NCBI GenBank assembly: GCA_018824405.1
Contig: JAHJGO010000025.1
Span: forward strand, 1 to 64,000
From: Gammaproteobacteria bacterium
Lineage (GTDB): Bacteria > Pseudomonadota > Gammaproteobacteria > Burkholderiales > Sulfuricellaceae
Direction: 5' to 3'
DNA: 64,000 nt
Below, in pieces: positions 32,747 to 40,637 of this stretch. The position numbers and the translations under genes are program-made. The stretch's first letter is position 1, and every line of letters begins with the position of its first letter. The notes under the pieces are model-generated. The model had not been told where the DNA came from. It saw only the letters and a list, made by a program, of their open reading frames with translations, and searched no databases.

Positions 32747-33958
32747 CTAGTTGGGCAGCCATTTGGCTGGGTCGATACCCCATTTTTCAAACGACTCATG
32801 GCTGACAATCTTGTCCTGACAACCGGGGCGTGCCAGGTCTATTTCTTCCGGTGGAAGGTAATACTGCTTTTCGGCGTGATAAAAGATTTTCACTTTTGGC
32901 TGCAGCATTTTTTCGGCGTTCTGTTCCAGTACGACGCCAAGACGGTTGTTGCTCACGCGCACCAGTGAGCCGCTGGGGTAAATGCCGAGGGTACGGATAA
33001 AGGTCTGTACCATTCCCGGGTCGAAGTGGAACTTGCTCCATTCCAGCAGCTTCTTGAGCGCCTCGGTTGGGGGCATGCCCTTGTGATACACCCGCTCCGA
33101 CGTGATGGCGTCATATACGTCGACAATCGCGCCCATCTGCCCGTAGAGCGAAATTTCATCGCCTTTCAGCCTGTTTGGATAGCCTGTGCCGTCGAAACGC
33201 TCATGATGCTGTCCGGCGACATCCAGCGCGATCTGGCTGATGCCGGGCGTGTTCTGCAAAATGATGATGCTTTGCACTACATGGGATTTCATTTTGCCAA
33301 ACTCGGCATCGGTCAGTTTGGCCGGTTTGTTCAGGATGCTGTCCGGCACCTTGGCCTTGCCGACGTCGTGCAGCAGGGCGCCGATGGCAATTTCCTTGAT
33401 GATTTCGCGGGATAGCTTCAGGCCCCGGGCAAAGGCTACCATTAGCGCGCACACCGAGACCGAGTGCTGGAAGGTATATTCATCGTGGGTTTTCAGACGT
33501 GCCAGCGGAATCAGCGCGTCCTGGTGGCGAAAAATTGAGTCCACCATGCTTTCCACCAGCGGTTCCACCTTTTCCATTTCGATCTGCTGGCCCAGGCGAA
33601 TATCGGTAATGATGCCCTTGACGATGCGATTGGCCTCGCCGTGCAGCTTGCGGGCGCGGTGCGCTTCTTCGGCCAGAGAGACAGCGATGATCGGTGCAGG
33701 CTGTTCTTCTGCAATATGCAGGATCTGCTCCTGAATTTCATCGCTGACCTCGTCTTCGGTCTTGGCATCTGCAATGTCCAGTCCCTTGTCCGTGTCGATG
33801 TAAAGCTCATGGACGCCAATCGCGCGCAACTCCAGTGCAACCGTTTCGTCCTTGGCGATGAAACGGTTGGTCGCAAAGGGGTGATCCATCCAGCCGCAGT
33901 TCAGGTCGTGGATATACATGCCGGGAATCAGTTGTGCGATATCGATTTTTTTGATCAT
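32747..33958 (-). CDS. HD-GYP domain protein with N-terminal DUF3391 (c-di-GMP phosphodiesterase)
   Basis: This protein of about 403 residues has an N-terminal DUF3391 region (IDIAQLIPGMYIHDLNCGW) and an HD-GYP domain with HDVGK, DSILNKPAKLTDAEF and HHERFDGTGYP, which contains the GYP signature. These features indicate a cyclic-di-GMP phosphodiesterase. No REC domain or membrane helix is present, so it is cytosolic. ATG 33958 was chosen instead of an upstream in-frame start at 33979. It is preceded by the ppiC terminator and is probably a single-gene transcript. Confidence 0.9.
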   Translation of the reverse strand: MIKKIDIAQLIPGMYIHDLNCGWMDHPFATNRFIAKDETVALELRAIGVHELYIDTDKGLDIADAKTEDEVSDEIQEQILHIAEEQPAPIIAVSLAEEAHRARKLHGEANRIVKGIITDIRLGQQIEMEKVEPLVESMVDSIFRHQDALIPLARLKTHDEYTFQHSVSVCALMVAFARGLKLSREIIKEIAIGALLHDVGKAKVPDSILNKPAKLTDAEFGKMKSHVVQSIIILQNTPGISQIALDVAGQHHERFDGTGYPNRLKGDEISLYGQMGAIVDVYDAITSERVYHKGMPPTEALKKLLEWSKFHFDPGMVQTFIRTLGIYPSGSLVRVSNNRLGVVLEQNAEKMLQPKVKIFYHAEKQYYLPPEEIDLARPGCQDKIVSHESFEKWGIDPAKWLPN

Positions 33959-34012
33959 GCCGTAGGCTGGGTTGAGCAATTGAAAATTGATTGTACCGCC
34001 TTAACCCAAAAC

Positions 34013-34040
34013 AAAAAAGGCGACCCACGGGTCGCCTTTT
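34013..34040 (-). terminator. Rho-independent terminator downstream of the ppiC operon
   Basis: The stem AAAAGGCGACCC / GGGTCGCCTTTT has a 3-base loop. Read on the minus strand it is followed by a T-run, 21 bases after the ppiC stop. Confidence 0.9.
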
Positions 34041-34060
34041 CGTGTTGCTGAAGTGCAGTT

Positions 34061-34939
34061 TTACTTGGCTGGTGCTGCTGCAGGAGCCGGGACGGCTGCC
34101 GGTGCTTCGGTGATTTCAATCTTGGCCTTGGCCTTCATGTCGTCAACCAGTTTTTTCAGGTTCTGCTGCTGAACCTGCTGGGACAGACCGGGCTTGACCT
34201 GGTCAAATGGAGGCGGCTGCATCGGGCGGGAATCTTCCAGCATGATGACGTGATAGCCGAACTGGGATTTTACCGGTTCTTTCGTAAATTCGCCTTTGGC
34301 CAGCTTGGCAACGGCTTCGCCAAATTCCGGCACCATGCTGCGTACGTCGAACCAGCCCAGATCGCCGCCCTGTGCCTTGGAGCCTGGATCCTTGGATTTT
34401 TCCTTGGCCAGTTTTTCAAACGCCTTGATGTCTTTTTTCAGCTTGGCGATGATGTCTTTTGCGTCAGCTTCCTTTTCCACCAGGATGTGACGAGCCTTGT
34501 ATTCGCTGCCGGTCATCTGGGCCTTGATCTTGTCGTATTCGGCTTTCAGCATGTCGTCGCTGACCGGATTGTTCTTGATGTAGTCCTGCACGAAGGCGTT
34601 GGCCAAAATGGACTGTTTGGTCAGATCCATCTGGTCTATCACTTCAGGGGACTTGTCCAGGCCTTTCTTGAGCGCTTCCTGGGATACCAAGAGCTGCATC
34701 GCCAGCTGGTCGATGATGGCCTTGCGTGTTTCGGCGTTGTCTGGTTGACCCATGCCTGCGCGCTGCTTGACCAGCAGGTCAACACGGTTCTTGCTGATGG
34801 CGGTGCCGTTTACAGTGGCGGCGGTCGTAACTTTTGTGGCTGGGGTGGCTGTTTTAGCACTTTCGTCGGCGTTGCAGGCGCTGAGGGTAAGCAGCGATGC
34901 TGCGCTGGCCAGCAAAATGCGTGATTTGATTGACATCAT
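34061..34939 (-). CDS. Parvulin-type peptidyl-prolyl isomerase lipoprotein
   Basis: A 292-residue protein with a lipoprotein signal (LLTLSAC, cysteine about 22), an N-terminal SurA-like helical region (30-125), a PpiC rotamase domain (about 130-235; YKARHILVEKEADAKDI, GGDLGWFDVRSMVPEFG, KSQFGYHVIML) and an Ala/Pro-rich tail. It would assist folding in the periplasm, anchored to a membrane. It is the last gene of the leftward yciB-yciI-bolA-ppiC cluster, 55 bases after bolA. Two adjacent ATG codons are possible starts. Confidence 0.92.
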   Translation of the reverse strand: MMSIKSRILLASAASLLTLSACNADESAKTATPATKVTTAATVNGTAISKNRVDLLVKQRAGMGQPDNAETRKAIIDQLAMQLLVSQEALKKGLDKSPEVIDQMDLTKQSILANAFVQDYIKNNPVSDDMLKAEYDKIKAQMTGSEYKARHILVEKEADAKDIIAKLKKDIKAFEKLAKEKSKDPGSKAQGGDLGWFDVRSMVPEFGEAVAKLAKGEFTKEPVKSQFGYHVIMLEDSRPMQPPPFDQVKPGLSQQVQQQNLKKLVDDMKAKAKIEITEAPAAVPAPAAAPAK

Positions 34940-34994
34940 TTACAGTTCCTTAACGTGGTTGAAACAATGGTAAAAAAACATAAGTCGGGCCGGC

Positions 34995-35258
34995 TTAGAG
35001 CTCTCCGGGTGTATAGGCCTTTATGCTCAGGGCATGGATTCTGGTTTGCATCAGATCGCCGAGGGCATTATATATCAGGCGATGGCGCTTGATCGTTAAC
35101 AATCCTTCAAACTGGGGTGAAACAATGGTGAGATTGTAATGCCCGCCGCCACTCCTTGCCCCTTCATGGCCGGCATGGAGCGCGCTGTCGTCGCCAATTT
35201 CAATAGTTTCAGGTTCAAGTGTGGCCAGTCTTTGTTGCATTTCTTCTATCGTACTCAT
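34995..35258 (-). CDS. bolA: BolA family protein
   Basis: This 87-residue BolA-fold protein has the pattern [35 protein letters not shown] and the loop [20 protein letters not shown]. BolA proteins pair with monothiol glutaredoxins to carry iron-sulfur clusters. The H in HALSIKA corresponds to the conserved ligand histidine. It overlaps yciI by 4 bases. Confidence 0.93.
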   Translation of the reverse strand: MSTIEEMQQRLATLEPETIEIGDDSALHAGHEGARSGGGHYNLTIVSPQFEGLLTIKRHRLIYNALGDLMQTRIHALSIKAYTPGEL

Positions 35259-35560
35259 ACGGGCAATACCTTTTTAAACGGTTTGACACTGACCCTGGCA
35301 TACACGCCAGCGGCCACGTAGGGGTCGGCATCGGCCCAGGACTGCGCCTCTTGCAGCGAGGGGAATTCGGCCACAATCAGGCTGCCCGTGAATCCCGCCG
35401 GGCCCGGATCATTGCTGTCGATGGCGGGGAAGGGGCCGGCCAGCAGCAGGCGGCCATTCTGCTGCAGCTCCGTGAGGCGCGCCAGATGTGCCGGTCTGGC
35501 GGCGAGGCGTTGCGCGAGGCTGTTTGGCGCATCCTCGCCTGCTATGGCGTAGAGCATCAC
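35255..35560 (-). CDS. yciI: YciI family protein
   Basis: A 101-residue ferredoxin-like-fold protein of the YciI/YCII-related family: [30 protein letters not shown] and [20 protein letters not shown]. The SWADADPY region holds the conserved aspartate proposed to be catalytic. The biochemical role is unclear. It overlaps both yciB and bolA by 4 bases, so the three are cotranslated. Confidence 0.92.
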   Translation of the reverse strand: MMLYAIAGEDAPNSLAQRLAARPAHLARLTELQQNGRLLLAGPFPAIDSNDPGPAGFTGSLIVAEFPSLQEAQSWADADPYVAAGVYARVSVKPFKKVLPV

Positions 35561-36096
35561 GAGCCTTTCTCTTCTTCAATATATTTGGACAACATCAGGC
35601 CCTGCAGTATAACGAATGCGAACATCAGCCCCATGCTGCCAAAGAGCTTGAAGTTGACCCATGTGTCGGTGGAATAATTGAAGGCGACGTAGAGGTTGAG
35701 CATGCCCATCAGCAGGAAAAAAACCATCCAGCTCAGATTGAGATTGCGCCACACGAAATCCGGAGCGGAAAACTGCTTTTCCATCATGGTGCGGATCAGG
35801 TTTTTGCGGAACAGGCCCGCGCTTACTGCCAGCACAACGGCAAACAGCCAGTAAAGCACGGTAGGCTTCCATTTGATGAAGGTCTCGTCATGCAGGAACA
35901 GGGTCGCGCCACCGAACAGGGTAATGATGGCCAGACTCACCCACAGCATGGTATCCACCTTGCGGTGCCTGAGCCAGACCCAGCCAATCTGGCCGAAAGT
36001 GGCCGCGATGGCTACCGCGGTGGCAGTGTAGATGCCGTACAACTTGAAAGCGGCGAAGAACAGGATGATGGGGAAAAAATCGAACAGGAATTTCAT
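35557..36096 (-). CDS. yciB: Intracellular septation protein A (YciB/IspZ family)
   Basis: A 179-residue membrane protein with about five helices and the start [20 protein letters not shown] typical of YciB. The [20 protein letters not shown] segment is the conserved loop. YciB interacts with cell-envelope elongation and division proteins in E. coli and contributes to envelope integrity. It is the first gene of the yciB-yciI-bolA-ppiC operon and is divergent from the PHP phosphatase gene, 72 bases apart. Confidence 0.93.
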   Translation of the reverse strand: MKFLFDFFPIILFFAAFKLYGIYTATAVAIAATFGQIGWVWLRHRKVDTMLWVSLAIITLFGGATLFLHDETFIKWKPTVLYWLFAVVLAVSAGLFRKNLIRTMMEKQFSAPDFVWRNLNLSWMVFFLLMGMLNLYVAFNYSTDTWVNFKLFGSMGLMFAFVILQGLMLSKYIEEEKGS

Positions 36097-36168
36097 TAGT
36101 TGGGTGGCTTCATTTCAATAGATCGAGCATTTTGCTATGATTAACATCCTTCTTACAAGTTCCCCTGC

Positions 36169-37047
36169 ATGCCAAAGATTGACTTGCACAGTCACTCCAC
36201 CATTTCCGACGGTTCCTACACGCCAGCCGAGCTGGTGACCTACGCCGCTTCCAAGGGTATTGAAATCATGGCGCTGACCGATCATGACGATGTCGGCGGC
36301 CTGGGAGAGGCGCGCGTCGTTGCCGAAGATCTGGGCATCAGCCTGATCAACGGGGTTGAAATATCCGTGACATGGAACAAGCGCACAATTCACATTGTCG
36401 GCCTGCGCGTGGACCCCACCCATCCCGAACTGCTGGCGGGGCTGGAGAATATTCGCGCCGGAAGGCGAACTCGGGCCGAGGCGATTGCGGCAGAGCTGGA
36501 TAAGGCGGGGATCGCCGGTAGCCTGGAAGGGTCGCTGGCTTATGCCAAAGAGCGCATTATCAGTCGCACCCATTTTGCGCGTTTTCTGGTGGCGCAGGGG
36601 CATGCCAAGGATGTGAAGACGGTGTTCAAGAAGTTTCTGGTCAAGGGCAAGCCGGGCCATGTTTCGCACCAGTGGGCGGGCATGAGCGAGGCCATCGGCT
36701 GGATCAGGAACAGCGGCGGCGTGGCGGTGCTGGCGCATCCTGGCCGTTACGATATTGGCAAAACCACCATGCACGGGCTGTTCAACACATTCAAGGAAGC
36801 TGGCGGCGAAGCGGTGGAAGTCGTATCCGGCAGTCACACCGTCGATCAGTACCGCATATTTGCCGAATATGCGAAGCTTTATGAACTGCAGGCATCGGCT
36901 GGCTCCGATTACCATGGCCCCTCGCATAATTATTTTGACATGGGCAGGCTGCCTCCCTTGCCCTCCGGCTGCGTGCCGGTATGGCAGGGCTGGCCCGAGC
37001 TGGCCCGTTTCGAATCACAACCAGAAGCACAGTGCATCAGTGCCTGA
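36169..37047 (+). CDS. PHP-domain phosphatase (3',5'-nucleoside bisphosphate phosphatase, TrpH/RNase AM type)
   Basis: A 292-residue PHP protein with metal-binding motifs DLHSHSTISDGSYTP, ALTDHDDVGGL, NGVEIS and, near the end, SAGSDYHGP. This set matches E. coli RNase AM/TrpH, which removes 3' phosphates from nucleoside 3',5'-bisphosphates and trims RNA 5' ends. The gene starts a rightward cluster with yciO, an M50 protease and trpS, a common proteobacterial order that explains the old trpH name. Confidence 0.92.
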   Translation: MPKIDLHSHSTISDGSYTPAELVTYAASKGIEIMALTDHDDVGGLGEARVVAEDLGISLINGVEISVTWNKRTIHIVGLRVDPTHPELLAGLENIRAGRRTRAEAIAAELDKAGIAGSLEGSLAYAKERIISRTHFARFLVAQGHAKDVKTVFKKFLVKGKPGHVSHQWAGMSEAIGWIRNSGGVAVLAHPGRYDIGKTTMHGLFNTFKEAGGEAVEVVSGSHTVDQYRIFAEYAKLYELQASAGSDYHGPSHNYFDMGRLPPLPSGCVPVWQGWPELARFESQPEAQCISA

Positions 37048-37066
37048 GACCGGGAGCGAATTTTAC

Positions 37067-37696
37067 GTGGCACAATTTTTTACCATTCATCCTGACAATC
37101 CCCAGGCGCGATTGATCCGTCAGGCAGCAGATATCATCAGGGACGGCGGCGTGGTGGTGTATCCCACCGACTCCTGCTACGCGCTGGGCTGCCATCTCGG
37201 CGACAAGGACGCGATGCAGCGCATCCGCGATATCCGAGGGGTGGACGAGCGTCACCATTTCACCCTGGTGTGCCGCGACCTGTCCGAGCTCGCGCACTAT
37301 GCGCGCGTGGACAACCAGCAATATCGCCTGATCAAGTCCAATACGCCCGGCAGCTATACCTTTATCCTGCTGGCCACCAAGGAAGTGCCGCGCCGCCTGC
37401 AACATCCCAAGCGCGCCACCATCGGACTCCGGGTGCCGGATCACCCGGTGGCGCTGGCCTTGCTGGAAGAGCTGAACGAGCCGCTGCTGAGCTCAACCCT
37501 GATGTTGCCTGGAGATGAGGATCCGCTCAGCGATGGCGAGGAAATCCGCGATCGTCTGGAAAAACAGGTCGACCTGATTCTCGATGCCGGCAGTTGCTGT
37601 ATCGGGATGTCCACGGTGATCGACCTGACCGGCAGCGAACCGGCGTTGATCCGAGCCGGCAAGGGCAGCCTCGAGCCTTTCGGCCTGGAAGCCTGA
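37067..37696 (+). CDS. YciO/Sua5-type threonylcarbamoyl-AMP synthase family protein
   Basis: A 209-residue protein of the YrdC/Sua5 superfamily, YciO branch: AADIIRDGGVVVYPTDSCYA (N-terminal ATP/tRNA pocket), KSNTPGSYTFILLATKEVP and LLSSTLMLPGDEDPLSDG. The start is GTG 37067 with GGGAG 10 bases upstream; no ATG is in a good position. YciO members are related to the t6A enzyme TsaC, but their in vivo role is not settled. The stop overlaps the next start (TGATG). Confidence 0.88.
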   Translation: MAQFFTIHPDNPQARLIRQAADIIRDGGVVVYPTDSCYALGCHLGDKDAMQRIRDIRGVDERHHFTLVCRDLSELAHYARVDNQQYRLIKSNTPGSYTFILLATKEVPRRLQHPKRATIGLRVPDHPVALALLEELNEPLLSSTLMLPGDEDPLSDGEEIRDRLEKQVDLILDAGSCCIGMSTVIDLTGSEPALIRAGKGSLEPFGLEA

Positions 37697-38343
37697 TGGA
37701 ACTCACCCTGATTCAGCAAATCGCGGTTTACGCGCTGCCGGTGATTTTCGCCATCACCTTGCACGAAGCCGCCCACGGTTATGCCGCGAAGCATTTCGGC
37801 GACACCACGGCCTACATGCTGGGGCGCATCAGCGTGAATCCGCTACGTCATATCGATCTCGTCGGCACGGTGCTGGTGCCGCTGGCTACGCTGGCGCTGG
37901 GCGGCATCCTGTTCGGCTGGGCCAAGCCGGTGCCGGTGAACTTCAATCATCTGCGCAACCCCAAGCGGGACATGCTGTGGGTTGCCGCTGCGGGCCCGGC
38001 AGCCAATCTGGTGATGGCGCTGTTCTGGGCGCTGGTGATGAAGATTGGACTGTCCATGCCGGACAGCAGCCTGGCGCTGCCCATGGCGCTGATGGGCAAG
38101 GCCGGCATCACCATCAATGCCGTGCTCATGGTGCTCAACCTGCTGCCCCTGCTGCCGCTGGATGGCGGGCGCATCGCGGTCAGCCTGCTGCCGCCCCCAC
38201 TGGCCTACTCCTACTCACGCCTCGAACCCTATGGCATGATCATCCTGGTGGTACTGCTGTTTTCCGGCGTGCTGGGCACGATCCTGTGGCCGATGATCAA
38301 TACCGTCATGGCACTGGTTGCCTCTCTCTTTGGACTTCATTAA
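37696..38343 (+). CDS. Site-2 protease family protein (M50)
   Basis: A 215-residue membrane metalloprotease with the zinc motif in FAITLHEAAHGYAA (HExxH at about residue 20) and a second ligand in LLPLLPLDGGRI. About six hydrophobic helices are visible. This is the small RseP-related group without PDZ domain, which cleaves within membranes. Substrates are unknown. It overlaps the yciO-type gene by one base and is followed 18 bases later by trpS, so the order is conserved and probably an operon. Confidence 0.92.
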   Translation: MELTLIQQIAVYALPVIFAITLHEAAHGYAAKHFGDTTAYMLGRISVNPLRHIDLVGTVLVPLATLALGGILFGWAKPVPVNFNHLRNPKRDMLWVAAAGPAANLVMALFWALVMKIGLSMPDSSLALPMALMGKAGITINAVLMVLNLLPLLPLDGGRIAVSLLPPPLAYSYSRLEPYGMIILVVLLFSGVLGTILWPMINTVMALVASLFGLH

Positions 38344-38361
38344 AAGGACGTTTGACCTAAC

Positions 38362-39564
38362 ATGTATCAGGAACGCGTTTTATCCGGCATGCGCCCCACG
38401 GGCGGCCTGCATCTTGGCCATTACCATGGCGTGCTGAAAAACTGGGTGGAGTTGCAGCATGAATTCGAGTGCCTGTTTTTCGTTGCCGACTGGCATGCAC
38501 TGACCACCCACTACGATACGCCGGAAGTGATCGAGCGCAATGTCTGGGAGATGGTCATCGACTGGCTGGCAGCAGGAGTCGATCCGGCAAACGCCACCAT
38601 GTTTATCCAGTCGCGCGTGCCGGAGCACGCCGAACTGCACCTCCTGCTGTCGATGATGACGCCGCTGGGCTGGCTGGAGCGCGTTCCGACCTACAAGGAC
38701 CAGCAGGAAAAGCTCTCGGAAAAGGATCTCTCCACTTACGGTTTCCTCGGCTATCCGCTGCTGCAAAGCGCCGATATCCTGATCTACCGCGCCAATCAGG
38801 TGCCGGTGGGCGAGGACCAGGTGCCGCATATCGAGTTCACGCGTGAAATCGCGCGCCGTTTCAACCACCTCTATGGCCGCGAAATCGGTTTCGAGGATAA
38901 GGCCGGGGCCGCGGTGAAAAAGCTTGGCAGCAAGCGTGCCAAGCTCTATGACGAGTTGCGCAAGCGCTATCAGGAACAGGGCGACGACGAGGCACTGGAA
39001 GCCGCGCAGGCCCTGCTCAACGAACAGCAGAACCTGTCCATGGGCGACAAGGAGCGCCTGTTCGGCTATCTCGAAGGCGGCGGCAAGATGATCCTGGTTG
39101 AGCCGGACGCGCTGCTGACAGCGGCTTCGCGCATGCCGGGTCTGGACGGGCAGAAAATGTCCAAGTCCTACAACAACACCATCACCCTGCGCGAGGACGC
39201 GGAGAGCGTGAACAGGAAAATCCGCACCATGCCCACCGACCCGGCACGGGTGCGCCGCACCGACCCGGGCGATCCTGAGAAATGCCCGGTATGGTCGTTC
39301 CATATGGTCTATTCCAACGATGCCACGCGCGAATGGGTGCAGCAGGGATGCAAGAGCGCCGGCATTGGCTGTATCGAGTGCAAGCAGCCGGTGATCGAGG
39401 CGGTGCTGCGCGAACAGGAGCCGATGCGCGAGCGTGCCCGGATGTACGAGGAAGACCCGACTCTGGTGCGCAACATCATTGCCGACGGTTGTGAAAAAGC
39501 GCGCAAAATGGCGAACGAGACCATGCGCGATGTACGCGAGGCGATGGGGCTGAATTACGGCTGA
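38362..39564 (+). CDS. trpS: Tryptophanyl-tRNA synthetase
   Basis: A 400-residue class I aminoacyl-tRNA synthetase with the HIGH-like motif in RPTGGLHLGHYHG and the KMSKS motif in GQKMSKSYNN. It charges tRNA-Trp with tryptophan. The length exceeds the classic 330-340 residues because of an insertion before KMSKS (about 175-235, rich in charged residues); this longer type is common in betaproteobacteria. The C-terminal domain contains IGCIECKQPV. Confidence 0.95.
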   Translation: MYQERVLSGMRPTGGLHLGHYHGVLKNWVELQHEFECLFFVADWHALTTHYDTPEVIERNVWEMVIDWLAAGVDPANATMFIQSRVPEHAELHLLLSMMTPLGWLERVPTYKDQQEKLSEKDLSTYGFLGYPLLQSADILIYRANQVPVGEDQVPHIEFTREIARRFNHLYGREIGFEDKAGAAVKKLGSKRAKLYDELRKRYQEQGDDEALEAAQALLNEQQNLSMGDKERLFGYLEGGGKMILVEPDALLTAASRMPGLDGQKMSKSYNNTITLREDAESVNRKIRTMPTDPARVRRTDPGDPEKCPVWSFHMVYSNDATREWVQQGCKSAGIGCIECKQPVIEAVLREQEPMRERARMYEEDPTLVRNIIADGCEKARKMANETMRDVREAMGLNYG

Positions 39565-39601
39565 AGCGGAAACGGAATTTCAGTATTTTTTGGAGGAAAG
39601 C

Positions 39602-40420
39602 ATGATGTGGACTGGCGCTAAATTTCTTCTGAGTGTTGTGTTGATGCTGGCATTTCTGACCGCTTGCGCCACCAATCCGATCACCGGCCGCTCCCAGCTG
39701 ATGCTGGTTTCCGGGCAGGAGGCGGTGACCTCTTCCTATCAGGCGTATGCTGCCATGACGGCCAGTCTGCAGCAGCAGTCAAAAATCAATCGTGACGCGG
39801 CGAAGCTCGCTCGTATTCGCGCTATTACCGGCCGCCTGATTCCTCACGCATTTGTCTGGCGCAGCGATGCGGCAAGCTGGAAGTGGGAAGTCAATATCAT
39901 CGACAGCCCGGAGGTCAATGCCTTCTGCATGGCGGGTGGCAAGATGGCGATCTATACCGGATTTTTCGACAAATTGAACCCGAGCGACGATGAGCTGGCG
40001 CAGGTGATGGCGCATGAAATCGCCCATGCATTGTCTGACCATACGCGCGAAAAAATGTCCATCGCCATGGCTTCTGATCTGGGCGTGCAATTGCTTGCTA
40101 CCGGCGCCCAGACTTCCGCCGGACAGACGCAGATGGCGCATGCGCTGGCGCTGTATGTGATCCAGATGCCCAACAGCCGGACAGCAGAAAGCGAAGCAGA
40201 CCGGATCGGGATCGAACTGGCAGCACGCGCCGGCTACAATCCTGAAGCCGCCGTCAGTCTGTGGCAGAAAATGGCCCGCCAGGGTGGCGGCGGACCCGAG
40301 TGGCTCAGTACCCATCCCTCGCATGAAACCCGCATTGCCGAACTGTCGCGTATGGCGCCACAAGTTGAGCCCTTGTACCGCGAAGCCAAAGGCCGGCCGC
40401 AACAGAGCTATCATTTCTAG
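39602..40420 (+). CDS. M48 family metalloprotease, outer-membrane lipoprotein type
   Basis: A 272-residue protein with a lipoprotein signal (LMLAFLTAC) and the HEIAH zinc motif at residues 138-142, with the third glutamate ligand in AESEADRIGIELA. It matches the LoiP/YcaL-type periplasmic M48 proteases, which act on outer-membrane proteins and envelope quality control. ATG 39602 lies 8 bases after GGAGG; an in-frame TTG at 39590 is inside the ribosome site. The C-terminus has the HPSHETRIAEL stretch typical of the family. Confidence 0.92.
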   Translation: MMWTGAKFLLSVVLMLAFLTACATNPITGRSQLMLVSGQEAVTSSYQAYAAMTASLQQQSKINRDAAKLARIRAITGRLIPHAFVWRSDAASWKWEVNIIDSPEVNAFCMAGGKMAIYTGFFDKLNPSDDELAQVMAHEIAHALSDHTREKMSIAMASDLGVQLLATGAQTSAGQTQMAHALALYVIQMPNSRTAESEADRIGIELAARAGYNPEAAVSLWQKMARQGGGGPEWLSTHPSHETRIAELSRMAPQVEPLYREAKGRPQQSYHF

Positions 40421-40440
40421 CCAGGCGGCAGCTAAAGAAG

Positions 40441-40560
40441 CGCTGATTTATTCGTCATTGCGAGGAGCGAAACGACGAAGCAATCTGTAACTTATTGATT
40501 ATCCAGAATCGAGATTGCTTCGCTACACTCGCAATGACAGGTCCGTGGATTAAATCAGCG
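40441..40560. repeat. Nested palindromic repeat (REP/MITE-like), copy 2
   Basis: The outer arms CGCTGATTTA (40441-40450) and TAAATCAGCG (40551-40560) enclose an inner element bounded by GTCATTGCGAG (40454) and CTCGCAATGAC (40538). The inner element resembles the repeat at 5436-5516. The element is 120 bases long and does not encode a protein. Confidence 0.85.
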
Positions 40561-40637
40561 GCTCCCTAAAGACCGCGCAACCTGCTTTTTTCCCGGACTC
40601 GTGGGACAATTGCCCAATCCAAGCTGACAGGTTCGCC